Shown: piece by piece, positions 1-5,881 of the stretch
Position numbering within the stretch: position 1 is the first letter of the stretch
Layout of the letters: every line of letters begins with the position of its first letter
Assembly: GCF_035695185.1 (NCBI RefSeq)
Contig: NZ_DASSES010000091.1
Span: forward strand, 1-7,114
DNA: 7,114 nucleotides
Direction of reading: 5' to 3'
Source of the DNA: Frateuria_A sp035695185
GTDB lineage: Bacteria > Pseudomonadota > Gammaproteobacteria > Xanthomonadales > Rhodanobacteraceae
The notes under the pieces: generated by a model
Told to the model about the DNA's origin: nothing
Databases searched by the model: none
The model's input: the letters and a program-made list of their open reading frames with translations, nothing else
Position numbers and translations under genes: made by a program

Positions 1-1
1 A

Positions 2-78
2 TGCGGGGTGGAGCAGTCTGGCAGCTCGTCGGGCTCATAACCCGAAGGTCGCAGGTTCGAATCCTGCCCCCGCTACCA
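2..78 (+). tRNA. metY: Initiator tRNA-fMet (CAT anticodon)
   Basis: A complete 77-nt cloverleaf with encoded CCA (76-78) can be drawn by hand. The acceptor arms are 2-8 and 68-74, the D stem is GAGC/GCTC (11-14/24-27), the anticodon stem is TCGGG/CCCGA (29-33/41-45), the loop is CTCATAA with CAT at 36-38, and the T stem is GCAGG/CCTGC (51-55/63-67). Three features mark it as the initiator rather than the elongator. Positions 1 and 72 do not pair (here T·T). Three G-C pairs close the anticodon stem (GGG/CCC). The D stem has the A11-U24 purine-pyrimidine pair. It carries formyl-methionine to the ribosomal P site with IF2, which is encoded 2.4 kb downstream. Its place just before rimP matches E. 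coli metY. Its promoter lies outside the window. Confidence 0.96.
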
Positions 79-96
79 GATCTTTCTTAGAACAAG

Positions 97-120
97 AAAG
101 CCTCCTCGTGAGGCTTTTTT
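97..120 (+). terminator. Rho-independent terminator after tRNA-fMet
   Basis: The stem AAAGCCTC (97-104) pairs perfectly with GAGGCTTT (110-117) around the 5-nt loop CTCGT. A run of six Ts (115-120) follows the GC-rich core. This is a canonical intrinsic terminator 18 nt after the tRNA CCA end. It would end the tRNA transcript and limit read-through into rimP–nusA–infB. In E. coli, terminators at the same place between metY and rimP are leaky and are a control point for cold-shock-protein antitermination; the same role here is inference. Confidence 0.9.
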
Positions 121-269
121 GTTGGGCGCAAGGATGCGTCGCGGTGCCTGGGACGCTATGGTGTCCGGTGCGCCGCCGGAAAGAGCCTGGACGAGTCGGC
201 ACATCGTCGAGGTGAGGGAATGGGCCGCATGCGCCCATTTTTTGTTTCTGAAGCACACGAACGACGACT
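121..269 (+). promoter_or_regulatory. rimP operon leader, possible attenuator
   Basis: This is the 149-nt non-coding stretch between the tRNA terminator and rimP. It holds a GCGTC/GACGC hairpin (136-140/152-156), a TCCGG/CCGGA hairpin (164-168/176-180) and, at its 3' end, a terminator-like hairpin with a T run (219-243). A putative attenuator called the rimP leader, ending in a Rho-independent terminator, has been described by bioinformatics in gammaproteobacteria. This region has the same position and general form; membership of that family was not tested. I see no convincing sigma-70 promoter: TATGGT at 157-162 is a 4/6 match to a -10 box without a -35 partner. Transcription may therefore come mainly from upstream of the tRNA. 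Confidence 0.6.
219..243 (+). terminator. Terminator-like hairpin just before rimP
   Basis: AATGGGC (219-225) pairs perfectly with GCCCATT (233-239) around the 7-nt loop CGCATGC. A run of six Ts covers 238-243, and another TTT follows at 245-247. The hairpin ends 26 nt before the rimP ATG, inside the untranslated leader. If it forms in the nascent transcript it should stop RNA polymerase before the whole rimP–nusA–infB group. That placement fits conditional termination, plausibly sensed by NusA itself or by cold-shock proteins as in E. coli. The partner (antiterminator) strand could not be identified by eye. Confidence 0.75.
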
Positions 270-800
270 ATGGATACGCAGGCACTGGCACAACGCTTCA
301 CCGACACCTTGGCCGACCTGGGCCTGGAATGCCTCGGCGTGGAGTTCTCCCCGTCGCAGGGGCAGAGTACCCTGCGCGTTTATCTGGACGTGCTCGACCG
401 CGCCGAGGGGCGTGAGGTCACGCTCGACGACTGCGAGGCCGCCAGCCGTGAACTGTCGGCCCTGCTGGACGTGGAGGACCCGATCCCGGGCCACTACGTG
501 CTCGAGGTGTCTTCGCCGGGAATCGACCGTCCGCTGTTCACGGCCGCCCAGTTCGCCGGGGTGGTCGGCCAGGAAGTCAAGGTGCTGCTCAAGGCGCCCA
601 TCGAAGGTCGCCGGCGCCTGCGGGGCAAGCTGGTCGCGGAGGCCGGCGGCAAGCTGACCTTCGAGGCCGAAGGCAAGACGTTCGAATTCGACCACGCCGA
701 TGTGGAAAGCGCGCGGGTGGTGCCGGACTGGGCCGCGCTCGGCTATGTGCCGCAGCCCAAGCCCGGCGGCAGGAAACCGGCCAAGAAGGCCCCGAAATAA
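270..800 (+). CDS. rimP: Ribosome maturation factor RimP
   Basis: RimP is a cytoplasmic assembly factor that binds the 30S subunit and helps mature the region around S12 and the central pseudoknot of 16S rRNA. The 176-aa product has the expected two-domain form. The N-terminal alpha/beta domain (about 1-90) ends in the signature EVSSPGIDRPL at residues 79-89. An SH3-like C-terminal domain follows (about 92-155, including GRRRLRGKL). The last 15 or so residues are a basic Lys/Pro tail, PKPGGRKPAKKAPK, probably disordered. E. coli RimP is about 150 aa, so the tail accounts for most of the extra length. The ATG at 270 gives the usual start (MDTQALAQRF); no strong Shine-Dalgarno sequence precedes it, so initiation may be weak. 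It lies 50 nt ahead of nusA and is presumably co-transcribed with it. Confidence 0.95.
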   Translation: MDTQALAQRFTDTLADLGLECLGVEFSPSQGQSTLRVYLDVLDRAEGREVTLDDCEAASRELSALLDVEDPIPGHYVLEVSSPGIDRPLFTAAQFAGVVGQEVKVLLKAPIEGRRRLRGKLVAEAGGKLTFEAEGKTFEFDHADVESARVVPDWAALGYVPQPKPGGRKPAKKAPK

Positions 801-850
801 ACAACCAAGAAACGATGGGCATCCCGCGGGGTGTTTACGGAGTTGCTGCA

Positions 851-2350
851 ATGAGCAAAGAACTTTTGCTGGTCGTCGATGCGGTCGCCAACGAGAAGGG
901 CGTGCCGCGCGAAGTGATCTTCGAGGCGATGGAAGCCGCGCTGGCGTCCGCCGCCAAGAAGCGCTACCCGGAGGAGGATCCGGACATTCGCGTGGCGATC
1001 GACCGCCAGAGCGGCGACTACGAGACCTTCCGTCGCTGGGAAGTCATCGCCGACGACGGCGAAATGGAGTCCCCGTTCCACCAGCTGCGCCTGATGGACG
1101 CGGTGGACGAGCAGGCGGACGCCCAGGTCGGCGACTTCATCGAGCAGCAGATCGAGAACGCGGAATTCGGTCGCATCGCCGCGCAGGCCGCCAAGCAGGT
1201 GATCGTGCAGCGCGTGCGCGAAGCCGAGCGCCAGCAGGTGGTCGACGCCTACAAGGACCGCGTGGGCGAGCTGATCACCGGCATCGTCAAGCGCGTCGAG
1301 CGCGGCAACGTCTACCTGGATCTGGGCAGCAACGCCGAGGCCTTCATTCCGCGCGACAAGACCATCCCGCGCGAGTCGGCCCGCGTCGGCGACCGGGTGC
1401 GCGGTTACCTCTACGAGGTGCGCTCGGAGATTCGTGGTCCGCAGCTGTTCGTCTCGCGTGCCGCGCCGGAGTTCATGATCGAGCTGTTCAAGCTCGAAGT
1501 GCCGGAGGTCGGCCAGGGGCTGGTCGAGATCAAGGGCTGCGCCCGTGATCCGGGCGACCGCGCGAAGATCGCGGTGATCGCCCACGACAGCCGCACCGAT
1601 CCCATCGGTGCGTGCATCGGCATGCGCGGCTCGCGCGTGCAGGCGGTGTCCAACGAGCTCAACGGTGAGCGCGTGGACATCATCCTGTGGCACGAGAACC
1701 AGGCGCAGTTCGTCATCAACGCGATGGCGCCGGCCGAGGTGCAGTCGATCATCATGGACGAGGAAAAGCACTCGATGGACATCGCGGTGGCCGAGGACAA
1801 GCTGTCCCAGGCGATCGGCCGCGGTGGCCAGAACGTGCGCCTGGCCAGCAAGCTCACCGGCTGGCAGCTCAACGTGATGACCCAGGACCAGGTCACGGCC
1901 AAGAGCGAGGCCGAGCAGCAGGCCGCGCGCCAGCTGTTCATGGACAAGCTGGAAGTGGATGAGGAAATCGCCAACATCCTGGTGCAGGAAGGCTTCTCCA
2001 GCGTCGAGGAAATCGCCTACGTGCCCAGTGCCGAGCTGCTGGCGGTCGAGGGCTTCGATGAGGACATCGTCGAGGAACTGCGCGCCCGCGCCCGCGACGC
2101 GCTGCTCACCGAGGCACTGGCCGTGGAAGAAGGCATTGCCGAGCCGTCCGGGGAACTGCTCGGCCTGCCGGGCATGGACGAAGCCACTGCCTATGCGCTG
2201 GCTGCACGGGAAATCAGTACGGTGGACGATCTGGCCGACCTGGCGGTCGATGACCTGATCGACATCGAGGGAATGGACGAAGAGCGCGCTGCGGCGCTGA
2301 TCATGGCGGCACGCGCGCCGATGATCGAGCGGCTGGAGAAAGGCGGCTAA
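851..2350 (+). CDS. nusA: Transcription termination/antitermination factor NusA
   Basis: NusA binds RNA polymerase near the RNA exit channel, prolongs pauses, stimulates intrinsic termination, and serves in rRNA antitermination complexes. The 499-aa product has all expected parts: the RNAP-binding N-terminal domain (about 1-125, MSKELLLVVDAVANEKGVPR), an S1 domain (about 137-203), KH1 with GMRG at 257-260, KH2 with GRGG at 323-326, and two C-terminal acidic helix-hairpin repeats (about 369-421 and 436-492) like the AR1/AR2 repeats of E. coli NusA. The start at 851 is chosen because it gives the family N-terminus and has ACGGAG (837-842) 8 nt upstream. An in-frame ATG at 815 would add 12 residues unlike the family. 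NusA is known in E. coli to repress its own operon by increasing termination in the leader; the hairpin at 219-243 is a candidate target here. Confidence 0.98.
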   Translation: MSKELLLVVDAVANEKGVPREVIFEAMEAALASAAKKRYPEEDPDIRVAIDRQSGDYETFRRWEVIADDGEMESPFHQLRLMDAVDEQADAQVGDFIEQQIENAEFGRIAAQAAKQVIVQRVREAERQQVVDAYKDRVGELITGIVKRVERGNVYLDLGSNAEAFIPRDKTIPRESARVGDRVRGYLYEVRSEIRGPQLFVSRAAPEFMIELFKLEVPEVGQGLVEIKGCARDPGDRAKIAVIAHDSRTDPIGACIGMRGSRVQAVSNELNGERVDIILWHENQAQFVINAMAPAEVQSIIMDEEKHSMDIAVAEDKLSQAIGRGGQNVRLASKLTGWQLNVMTQDQVTAKSEAEQQAARQLFMDKLEVDEEIANILVQEGFSSVEEIAYVPSAELLAVEGFDEDIVEELRARARDALLTEALAVEEGIAEPSGELLGLPGMDEATAYALAAREISTVDDLADLAVDDLIDIEGMDEERAAALIMAARAPMIERLEKGG

Positions 2351-2479
2351 CCGCGGACGGTGGCGCTCTAGGAAGGGCGCGCCGAGGAAGGCTCAAGCGA
2401 GTCTTCCACCAGGGACGGAGGTGGACGTGCAGCGGTGCCGCACGGACGAGAAGCGCGGGAACGGCGGAGAAAGAACACG
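2351..2479 (+). other. nusA–infB spacer with small hairpins
   Basis: This non-coding spacer of 129 nt is longer than I expect between these genes in an operon (about 25 nt in E. coli, from memory). It contains the hairpin TCCACC/GGTGGA (2405-2410/2420-2425, 9-nt loop) and the overlapping pairings CGTGC/GCACG (2426-2430/2440-2444) and GCGG/CCGC (2432-2435/2438-2441). There is no T run, so none of these looks like an intrinsic terminator. No clear -10/-35 pair is seen. The infB ribosome binding site GGAG (2466-2469) lies at its 3' end. Possible roles are mRNA processing or infB translation control; neither is supported beyond the pairing itself. Confidence 0.5.
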
Positions 2480-5227
2480 ATGTCGGATGTAACGATCAAA
2501 CAACTGGCCCAGGTACTGGGCATGCCGGTCACCAAGCTGCTTGGACAGCTGGGTGAGGCAGGCATGAATTTCTCCGACCCGGAGCAGGTCATCAGCAGCA
2601 CCGAGAAGGTGAAGCTGCTGGGGTTCCTGCGCCGCACGCACGGCAAGAGCGATGCCGCCGCCGAGGTGGAGGACAGCGCGCCGCGCCAGATCACCCTCAA
2701 GCGCCGCAAGGTCAGCGAGCTCAAGGTCGCCACGCCCGGTGGGCGCGGTGCGGCCAGCAGCGCCAAGACGGTCAACGTGGAAGTGCGCGCCAAGCGCACC
2801 TACGTCAAGCGCAGCGTCATTGCCGAGGAAGCCAGCGCCGAGCCCGAGCGCGAAGAGGCCGTGCGCAAGCTGGCCGAATCCCAGCAGCAGCGCGAGCACG
2901 AGGAGCAGGAGCGCCTGGAGGCCGAGCAGCGCCGCCAGGAGGAAGCCCGCCGTGCGCAGGAAGAACAGCAGCGCCAGGCCGACGAGGCCCGCCGCCTCGC
3001 CGCCGAGCAGGCCGCCGCCAGCGCGGCCAGCGAAGCGGTGGACGAGCCGGTGGCCGAGGCCGTCGAGGCGCCCGCGGCCGAACCGGTCAAGGCCGCCGCG
3101 CCCGCGCCAGCAGCAGCGCCGTCCGGCGGCGTCACCGACCACAGCGCGTTCGGCATGATCGTGCCGCGCATCCACGAGCCGCGTAAGCGCGAGAAGAAGG
3201 TCGTCGCCCCCGCGCCGGCCCCTGCGCCGGCGCCCGCGCCCGCGCCGGCCGAAAACCGCGGGGCCAAGGCCCGCTACGGCCGCGATCGCGACGAGGGTCC
3301 GGGCGGCAAGCGTTTCGCCGGCGGCGAACTGCACCTGTCCGACGCCGATCGTGCCCGTCGCTCGAGCAAGCGCGGCAAGCCCGGCAAGGGCGGGCGCGAC
3401 GTCGTTCGCGGCGGTGCCGGCGCTTCCTCCGGCCCCCACGGATTCTCGCGTCCCACCGCGCCGGTCGTGCGCGAGGTGGCGGTTGGCGAGGCAAACGTGG
3501 TCGCCGATCTGGCGCAGAAGATGGCGGTCAAGGGTTCGGAGGTGGTCAAGGCGCTCTTCAAGATGGGCGTGATGGCCACCATCAACCAGACCATCGATCG
3601 TGACACCGCGATGCTGGTGGTCGAGGAACTGGGCCACACGCCGGTCGAGGCGAGCGAGACCAACGCCGAGGCCGCTCTGGCCGCGCATACCCAGAATGCG
3701 GAACTGGAGGGCGAGAAGACCGCCCGTCCGCCGGTGGTCACCATCATGGGCCACGTCGATCACGGCAAGACCTCGCTGCTGGACTACATCCGCCGCACCA
3801 AGGTCGCCGCTGGCGAGGCCGGTGGCATCACGCAGCACATCGGCGCGTACCACGTGGAAACGCCCAAGGGCGTGATCACCTTCCTCGACACCCCGGGCCA
3901 CGCCGCGTTCACCGCAATGCGCGCCCGCGGCGCGCAGTCCACCGACATCGTGGTGCTGGTGGTCGCGGCCGACGACGGCGTGATGCCGCAGACGGCCGAG
4001 GCCGTGCAGCACGCGCGTGCCGCCAAGGTGCCGCTGATCGTGGCGCTCAACAAGATGGACAAGTCCGACGCCAACCCGGACCACGTCAAGCAGGGCCTGG
4101 GCAACCTGGAAGTCATTCCCGAGGAGTGGGGCGGCGACACCCCGTTCGTGCCCGTCTCCGCCAAGACCGGCATGGGCATCGACGACCTGCTCGACGCGGT
4201 GTCGGTGCAGGCCGAGGTGATGGAACTGACCGCCGTGCACGATGGCCCCGCCACCGGCGTGGTGATCGAGTCCAGCCTGGACAAGGGCCGCGGCCCGGTC
4301 GCCACCGTGCTGGTCCAGCAGGGCACGTTGAAGCGCGGCGACTTCGTGGTCTGCGGCGTGGAGTACGGCCGCATGCGCGCGCTGGTCGACGAGAACGGCA
4401 AGACCGTGCAGGAAGCCGGTCCGTCGATTCCGGTGCAGGTGCTGGGCCTCTCCGGCGTGCCCGAGGCCGGCGACGACTTCGTGGTGGTGGCCGACGAGCG
4501 CCTGGCGCGCGAAGTGGCCGCCGAGCGCCAGCAGAAGCGCCGCGAGACGCGCATGGTCAGCAAGGCCAACCGTCTCGAGGACATCATGGCGCAGATGGGC
4601 CAGGGCGCCGAGCAGCAGACGCTCAACATCCTGGTCAAGGCCGACGTGCAGGGTTCGGTGCAGGCGCTGCGTGATTCGCTCAGCCAGATCGGCAACGAGA
4701 ACGTCAAGGTGAACGTGATCGCCGCCGGCGTCGGTGGCATCACCGAATCCGACGCCACGCTCGCGGCGGCCTCCAAGGCACTGATCATCGGCTTCAACGT
4801 GCGCGCCGATGCATCGGCACGCAAGGTGATCGATACGGCCGGCCGGGATGTTCGCTACTTCTCGATCATCTATGACGTCATCGACCAGGTGAAGCAGGCG
4901 GCATCCGGCCTGCTGGGCGTGGAAGTGCGCGAGGAGATCATCGGCGTGGCGCAGGTGCGGGAGGTCTTCCGCAGCTCCAAGTTCGGCGCGGTGGCCGGTT
5001 GCATGGTTACCGAGGGTACAGTCAAGCGGAACAAGCCGATCCGCGTGCTGCGCGACAACACCGTGATCTTCCAGGGCGAGCTGGAATCGCTGCGCCGGTT
5101 CAAGGAGCTGGTCGACGAAGTGCGCAACGGCATGGAATGCGGCATCGCGGTGAAGCAGTACAACGATGTCAAGGTCGGCGATCAGATCGAGTGCTTCGAG
5201 CGCATCGAGGTTGCCCGCACGCTGTAA
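2480..5227 (+). CDS. infB: Translation initiation factor IF-2
   Basis: IF2 is the GTPase that places fMet-tRNA on the 30S subunit and promotes 50S joining. The 915-aa product starts with an IF2 N-terminal subdomain (about 1-55). A charged Glu/Gln/Arg-rich helical linker follows (about 120-190), then an Ala-Pro stretch (243-257), a basic Gly/Arg/Lys linker, and a second IF2_N module (about 339-390). The G domain shows every motif: G1 GHVDHGKT 424-431, G2 Thr at 451, G3 DTPGH 470-474, G4 NKMD 524-527, G5 SAK 560-562. Domains II-IV complete the protein, including the fMet-tRNA-binding C-terminus. Length is close to E. coli IF2 (890 aa). The ATG at 2480 is preferred because it gives MSDVTIKQLAQ, follows GGAG at 2466-2469, and avoids a non-family extension from GTG 2435. 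An internal start for a short IF2 form, as in E. coli, was not resolved. Confidence 0.98.
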   Translation: MSDVTIKQLAQVLGMPVTKLLGQLGEAGMNFSDPEQVISSTEKVKLLGFLRRTHGKSDAAAEVEDSAPRQITLKRRKVSELKVATPGGRGAASSAKTVNVEVRAKRTYVKRSVIAEEASAEPEREEAVRKLAESQQQREHEEQERLEAEQRRQEEARRAQEEQQRQADEARRLAAEQAAASAASEAVDEPVAEAVEAPAAEPVKAAAPAPAAAPSGGVTDHSAFGMIVPRIHEPRKREKKVVAPAPAPAPAPAPAPAENRGAKARYGRDRDEGPGGKRFAGGELHLSDADRARRSSKRGKPGKGGRDVVRGGAGASSGPHGFSRPTAPVVREVAVGEANVVADLAQKMAVKGSEVVKALFKMGVMATINQTIDRDTAMLVVEELGHTPVEASETNAEAALAAHTQNAELEGEKTARPPVVTIMGHVDHGKTSLLDYIRRTKVAAGEAGGITQHIGAYHVETPKGVITFLDTPGHAAFTAMRARGAQSTDIVVLVVAADDGVMPQTAEAVQHARAAKVPLIVALNKMDKSDANPDHVKQGLGNLEVIPEEWGGDTPFVPVSAKTGMGIDDLLDAVSVQAEVMELTAVHDGPATGVVIESSLDKGRGPVATVLVQQGTLKRGDFVVCGVEYGRMRALVDENGKTVQEAGPSIPVQVLGLSGVPEAGDDFVVVADERLAREVAAERQQKRRETRMVSKANRLEDIMAQMGQGAEQQTLNILVKADVQGSVQALRDSLSQIGNENVKVNVIAAGVGGITESDATLAAASKALIIGFNVRADASARKVIDTAGRDVRYFSIIYDVIDQVKQAASGLLGVEVREEIIGVAQVREVFRSSKFGAVAGCMVTEGTVKRNKPIRVLRDNTVIFQGELESLRRFKELVDEVRNGMECGIAVKQYNDVKVGDQIECFERIEVARTL
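3206..3250 (+). repeat. Ala-Pro repeat tract in the IF2 linker
   Basis: Fifteen codons encode alternating Ala and Pro (residues 243-257, seven AP units plus a final Ala), written almost entirely in G and C. Such AP runs make extended, fairly stiff linkers. Here it lies between the helical charged segment and the second N-terminal module, away from the GTPase core. The simple GC repeat could vary in length between strains by slippage. The codons are mixed (gcc/gcg, ccc/ccg/cct), which argues for selection on the protein rather than very recent repeat expansion. Confidence 0.85.
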
Positions 5228-5240
5228 CGCCCTGCTTGCT

Positions 5241-5351
5241 CCCTCTCCCCTCCGGGGAGAGGGCTGGGGTGAGGGGCGATCTGGCCTCGGCGTTTGCTGG
5301 GCTGAGGCGAGCCACCGCCCCTCACCCATCCTCTCCCCGGAGGGGAGAGGG
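5241..5351. repeat. Inverted pair of REP-like palindromes (foldback element)
   Basis: Two copies of one GC-rich repeat face each other between infB and rbfA. Copy A (5241-5278) has a perfect 10-bp palindrome CCCTCTCCCC/GGGGAGAGGG (5241-5250/5254-5263, loop TCC) and a tail ending GGGGTGAGGGGCG. Copy B (5316-5351) is its reverse complement apart from a 4-versus-2-nt difference in the tail (CAGC versus AT). It has its own 9-bp palindrome (5330-5338/5342-5350, loop GGA). The 37-nt centre also pairs: 5284-5291 with 5301-5308, 8 bp including one G·U. The whole 111 nt can therefore fold into one long hairpin or into separate small ones. This repeat type is familiar from intergenic regions of many proteobacteria and gives spurious peptides such as PLPSGERAGVRG. 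Likely effects are mRNA 3'-end stabilisation or partial termination; there is no T run, so it is not a classic terminator. Confidence 0.88.
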
Positions 5352-5358
5352 GACACGG

Positions 5359-5377
5359 GTCGCCGCCAGGCGGCGAC
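5359..5377. repeat. Perfect palindrome upstream of rbfA
   Basis: GTCGCCGCC (5359-5367) and GGCGGCGAC (5369-5377) are perfect reverse complements around a single A. As RNA this gives a 7-8 bp all-GC-rich stem with a tight loop. It sits 7 nt after the larger inverted repeat and ends 13 nt before the rbfA ribosome binding site GGAG (5391-5394). It may be a separate structure affecting rbfA translation or a remnant of another repeat; it lacks a T run. Confidence 0.7.
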
Positions 5378-5400
5378 GCCATCATCTATTGGAGCCCCTC

Positions 5401-5778
5401 ATGCCCTCACGCGACTTCAAACGTACCGACCGCGTCGGCGCCGAGCTCCGCCGCGAGCTGGGTTTGCTGGTGCATGCCGCCGTGCGCGATCACGCGTTGC
5501 CTTCGGTGAGCGTGTCCGACGTCGAAGTCACCCGCGACCTCGACTGGGCCACCGTGTGGGTGACTGCCCTGCAGCCCGAGCGGGCCGTCGAAGCGGTCAA
5601 GGCGCTCAACGAACTGGCGGTGGAATTCCGCCGGACCCTCTCGCGCGGCATGCGTCTGCGGCGTGTGCCGGAACTGAAGTTCAAATACGACGATTCGGTC
5701 GACAAGAGCGAGCGGATCGAGCGGCTGTTGCGGGATTCCGGCGACATCCAGGCGGCCGGCCCGGACGACGACGCCTGA
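5401..5778 (+). CDS. rbfA: 30S ribosome-binding factor RbfA
   Basis: RbfA is a small cytoplasmic KH-fold protein that binds the immature 30S subunit near helix 1 and the decoding centre of 16S rRNA. It is needed for late 30S maturation, especially in the cold in E. coli. The 125-aa product is the usual size. It shows the family pattern: RTDRVGAELRRELG near the start, the strand VSVSDVEVTRDLDWATVWV in the middle, and the segment RRVPELKFKYDDSVDKSERIERLL followed by a short acidic tail. The ATG at 5401 has GGAG at 5391-5394, 6 nt upstream, and begins MPSRDFKRTDRVG as expected. It follows infB after a 173-nt spacer filled by an inverted repeat, so its expression may be partly uncoupled from infB. 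The ORF has no internal defect. Confidence 0.96.
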   Translation: MPSRDFKRTDRVGAELRRELGLLVHAAVRDHALPSVSVSDVEVTRDLDWATVWVTALQPERAVEAVKALNELAVEFRRTLSRGMRLRRVPELKFKYDDSVDKSERIERLLRDSGDIQAAGPDDDA

Positions 5779-5810
5779 ATCCTGCTGGACCCTTCCTACG
5801 CATCGGCGGG

Positions 5811-5827
5811 GAAGAGGCAGGCCCGTG
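5811..5827 (+). promoter_or_regulatory. Ribosome binding site and GTG: alternative truB start
   Basis: GAAGAGG (5811-5817) is followed after 7 nt by GTG at 5825, in frame with truB and open through to it. This is a better translation start by spacing than the ATG at 5882, which has no visible Shine-Dalgarno sequence. Using it would add 19 residues (MRPGCTQAHPHTPIALYSL) ahead of the family N-terminus. Confidence 0.4.
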
Positions 5828-5881
5828 AGGCCGGGTTGCACACAGGCTCACCCCCACACTCCGATCGCGCTGTACTCTCTC

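Noticed and set aside
157..162. TATGGT as a -10 box for rimP
   Set aside because: It matches only 4 of 6 bases and has no -35 element at 16-18 nt spacing.
119..415. Open frame of 98 codons in the rimP leader
   Set aside because: It runs through the terminator-like hairpin and out of frame into rimP, has no ribosome binding site, and no recognisable domain.
815..850. Upstream in-frame ATG extending NusA by 12 residues
   Set aside because: The extension (MGIPRGVYGVAA) is unlike the family, and the ATG at 851 has a good ribosome binding site.
743..1771. Antisense open frame of 342 codons over nusA
   Set aside because: It lies opposite a full-length, well-recognised nusA and has the His/Asp/Leu-rich composition typical of an antisense shadow.
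2435..2479. GTG start extending IF2 by 15 residues
   Set aside because: The arginine-rich extension is unlike the IF2 N-terminus, and ATG 2480 is preceded by GGAG at 10-nt spacing and gives MSDVTIKQLA.
5241..5263. First repeat palindrome as an intrinsic terminator for infB
   Set aside because: The stem is strong, but no T run follows and rbfA continues the operon, so it is better described as a repeat.
2393..5356. Antisense open frame of 987 codons covering nearly all of infB
   Set aside because: It mirrors infB codon bias in GC-rich DNA, is rich in His/Arg/Leu/Gly low-complexity sequence, begins inside the intergenic repeat, and matches no family I recognise.
5182..5385. Short minus-strand open frame across the infB–rbfA spacer
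   Set aside because: It is a translation of the palindromic repeat (for example HPSPLPGGERE), a common source of false gene calls.
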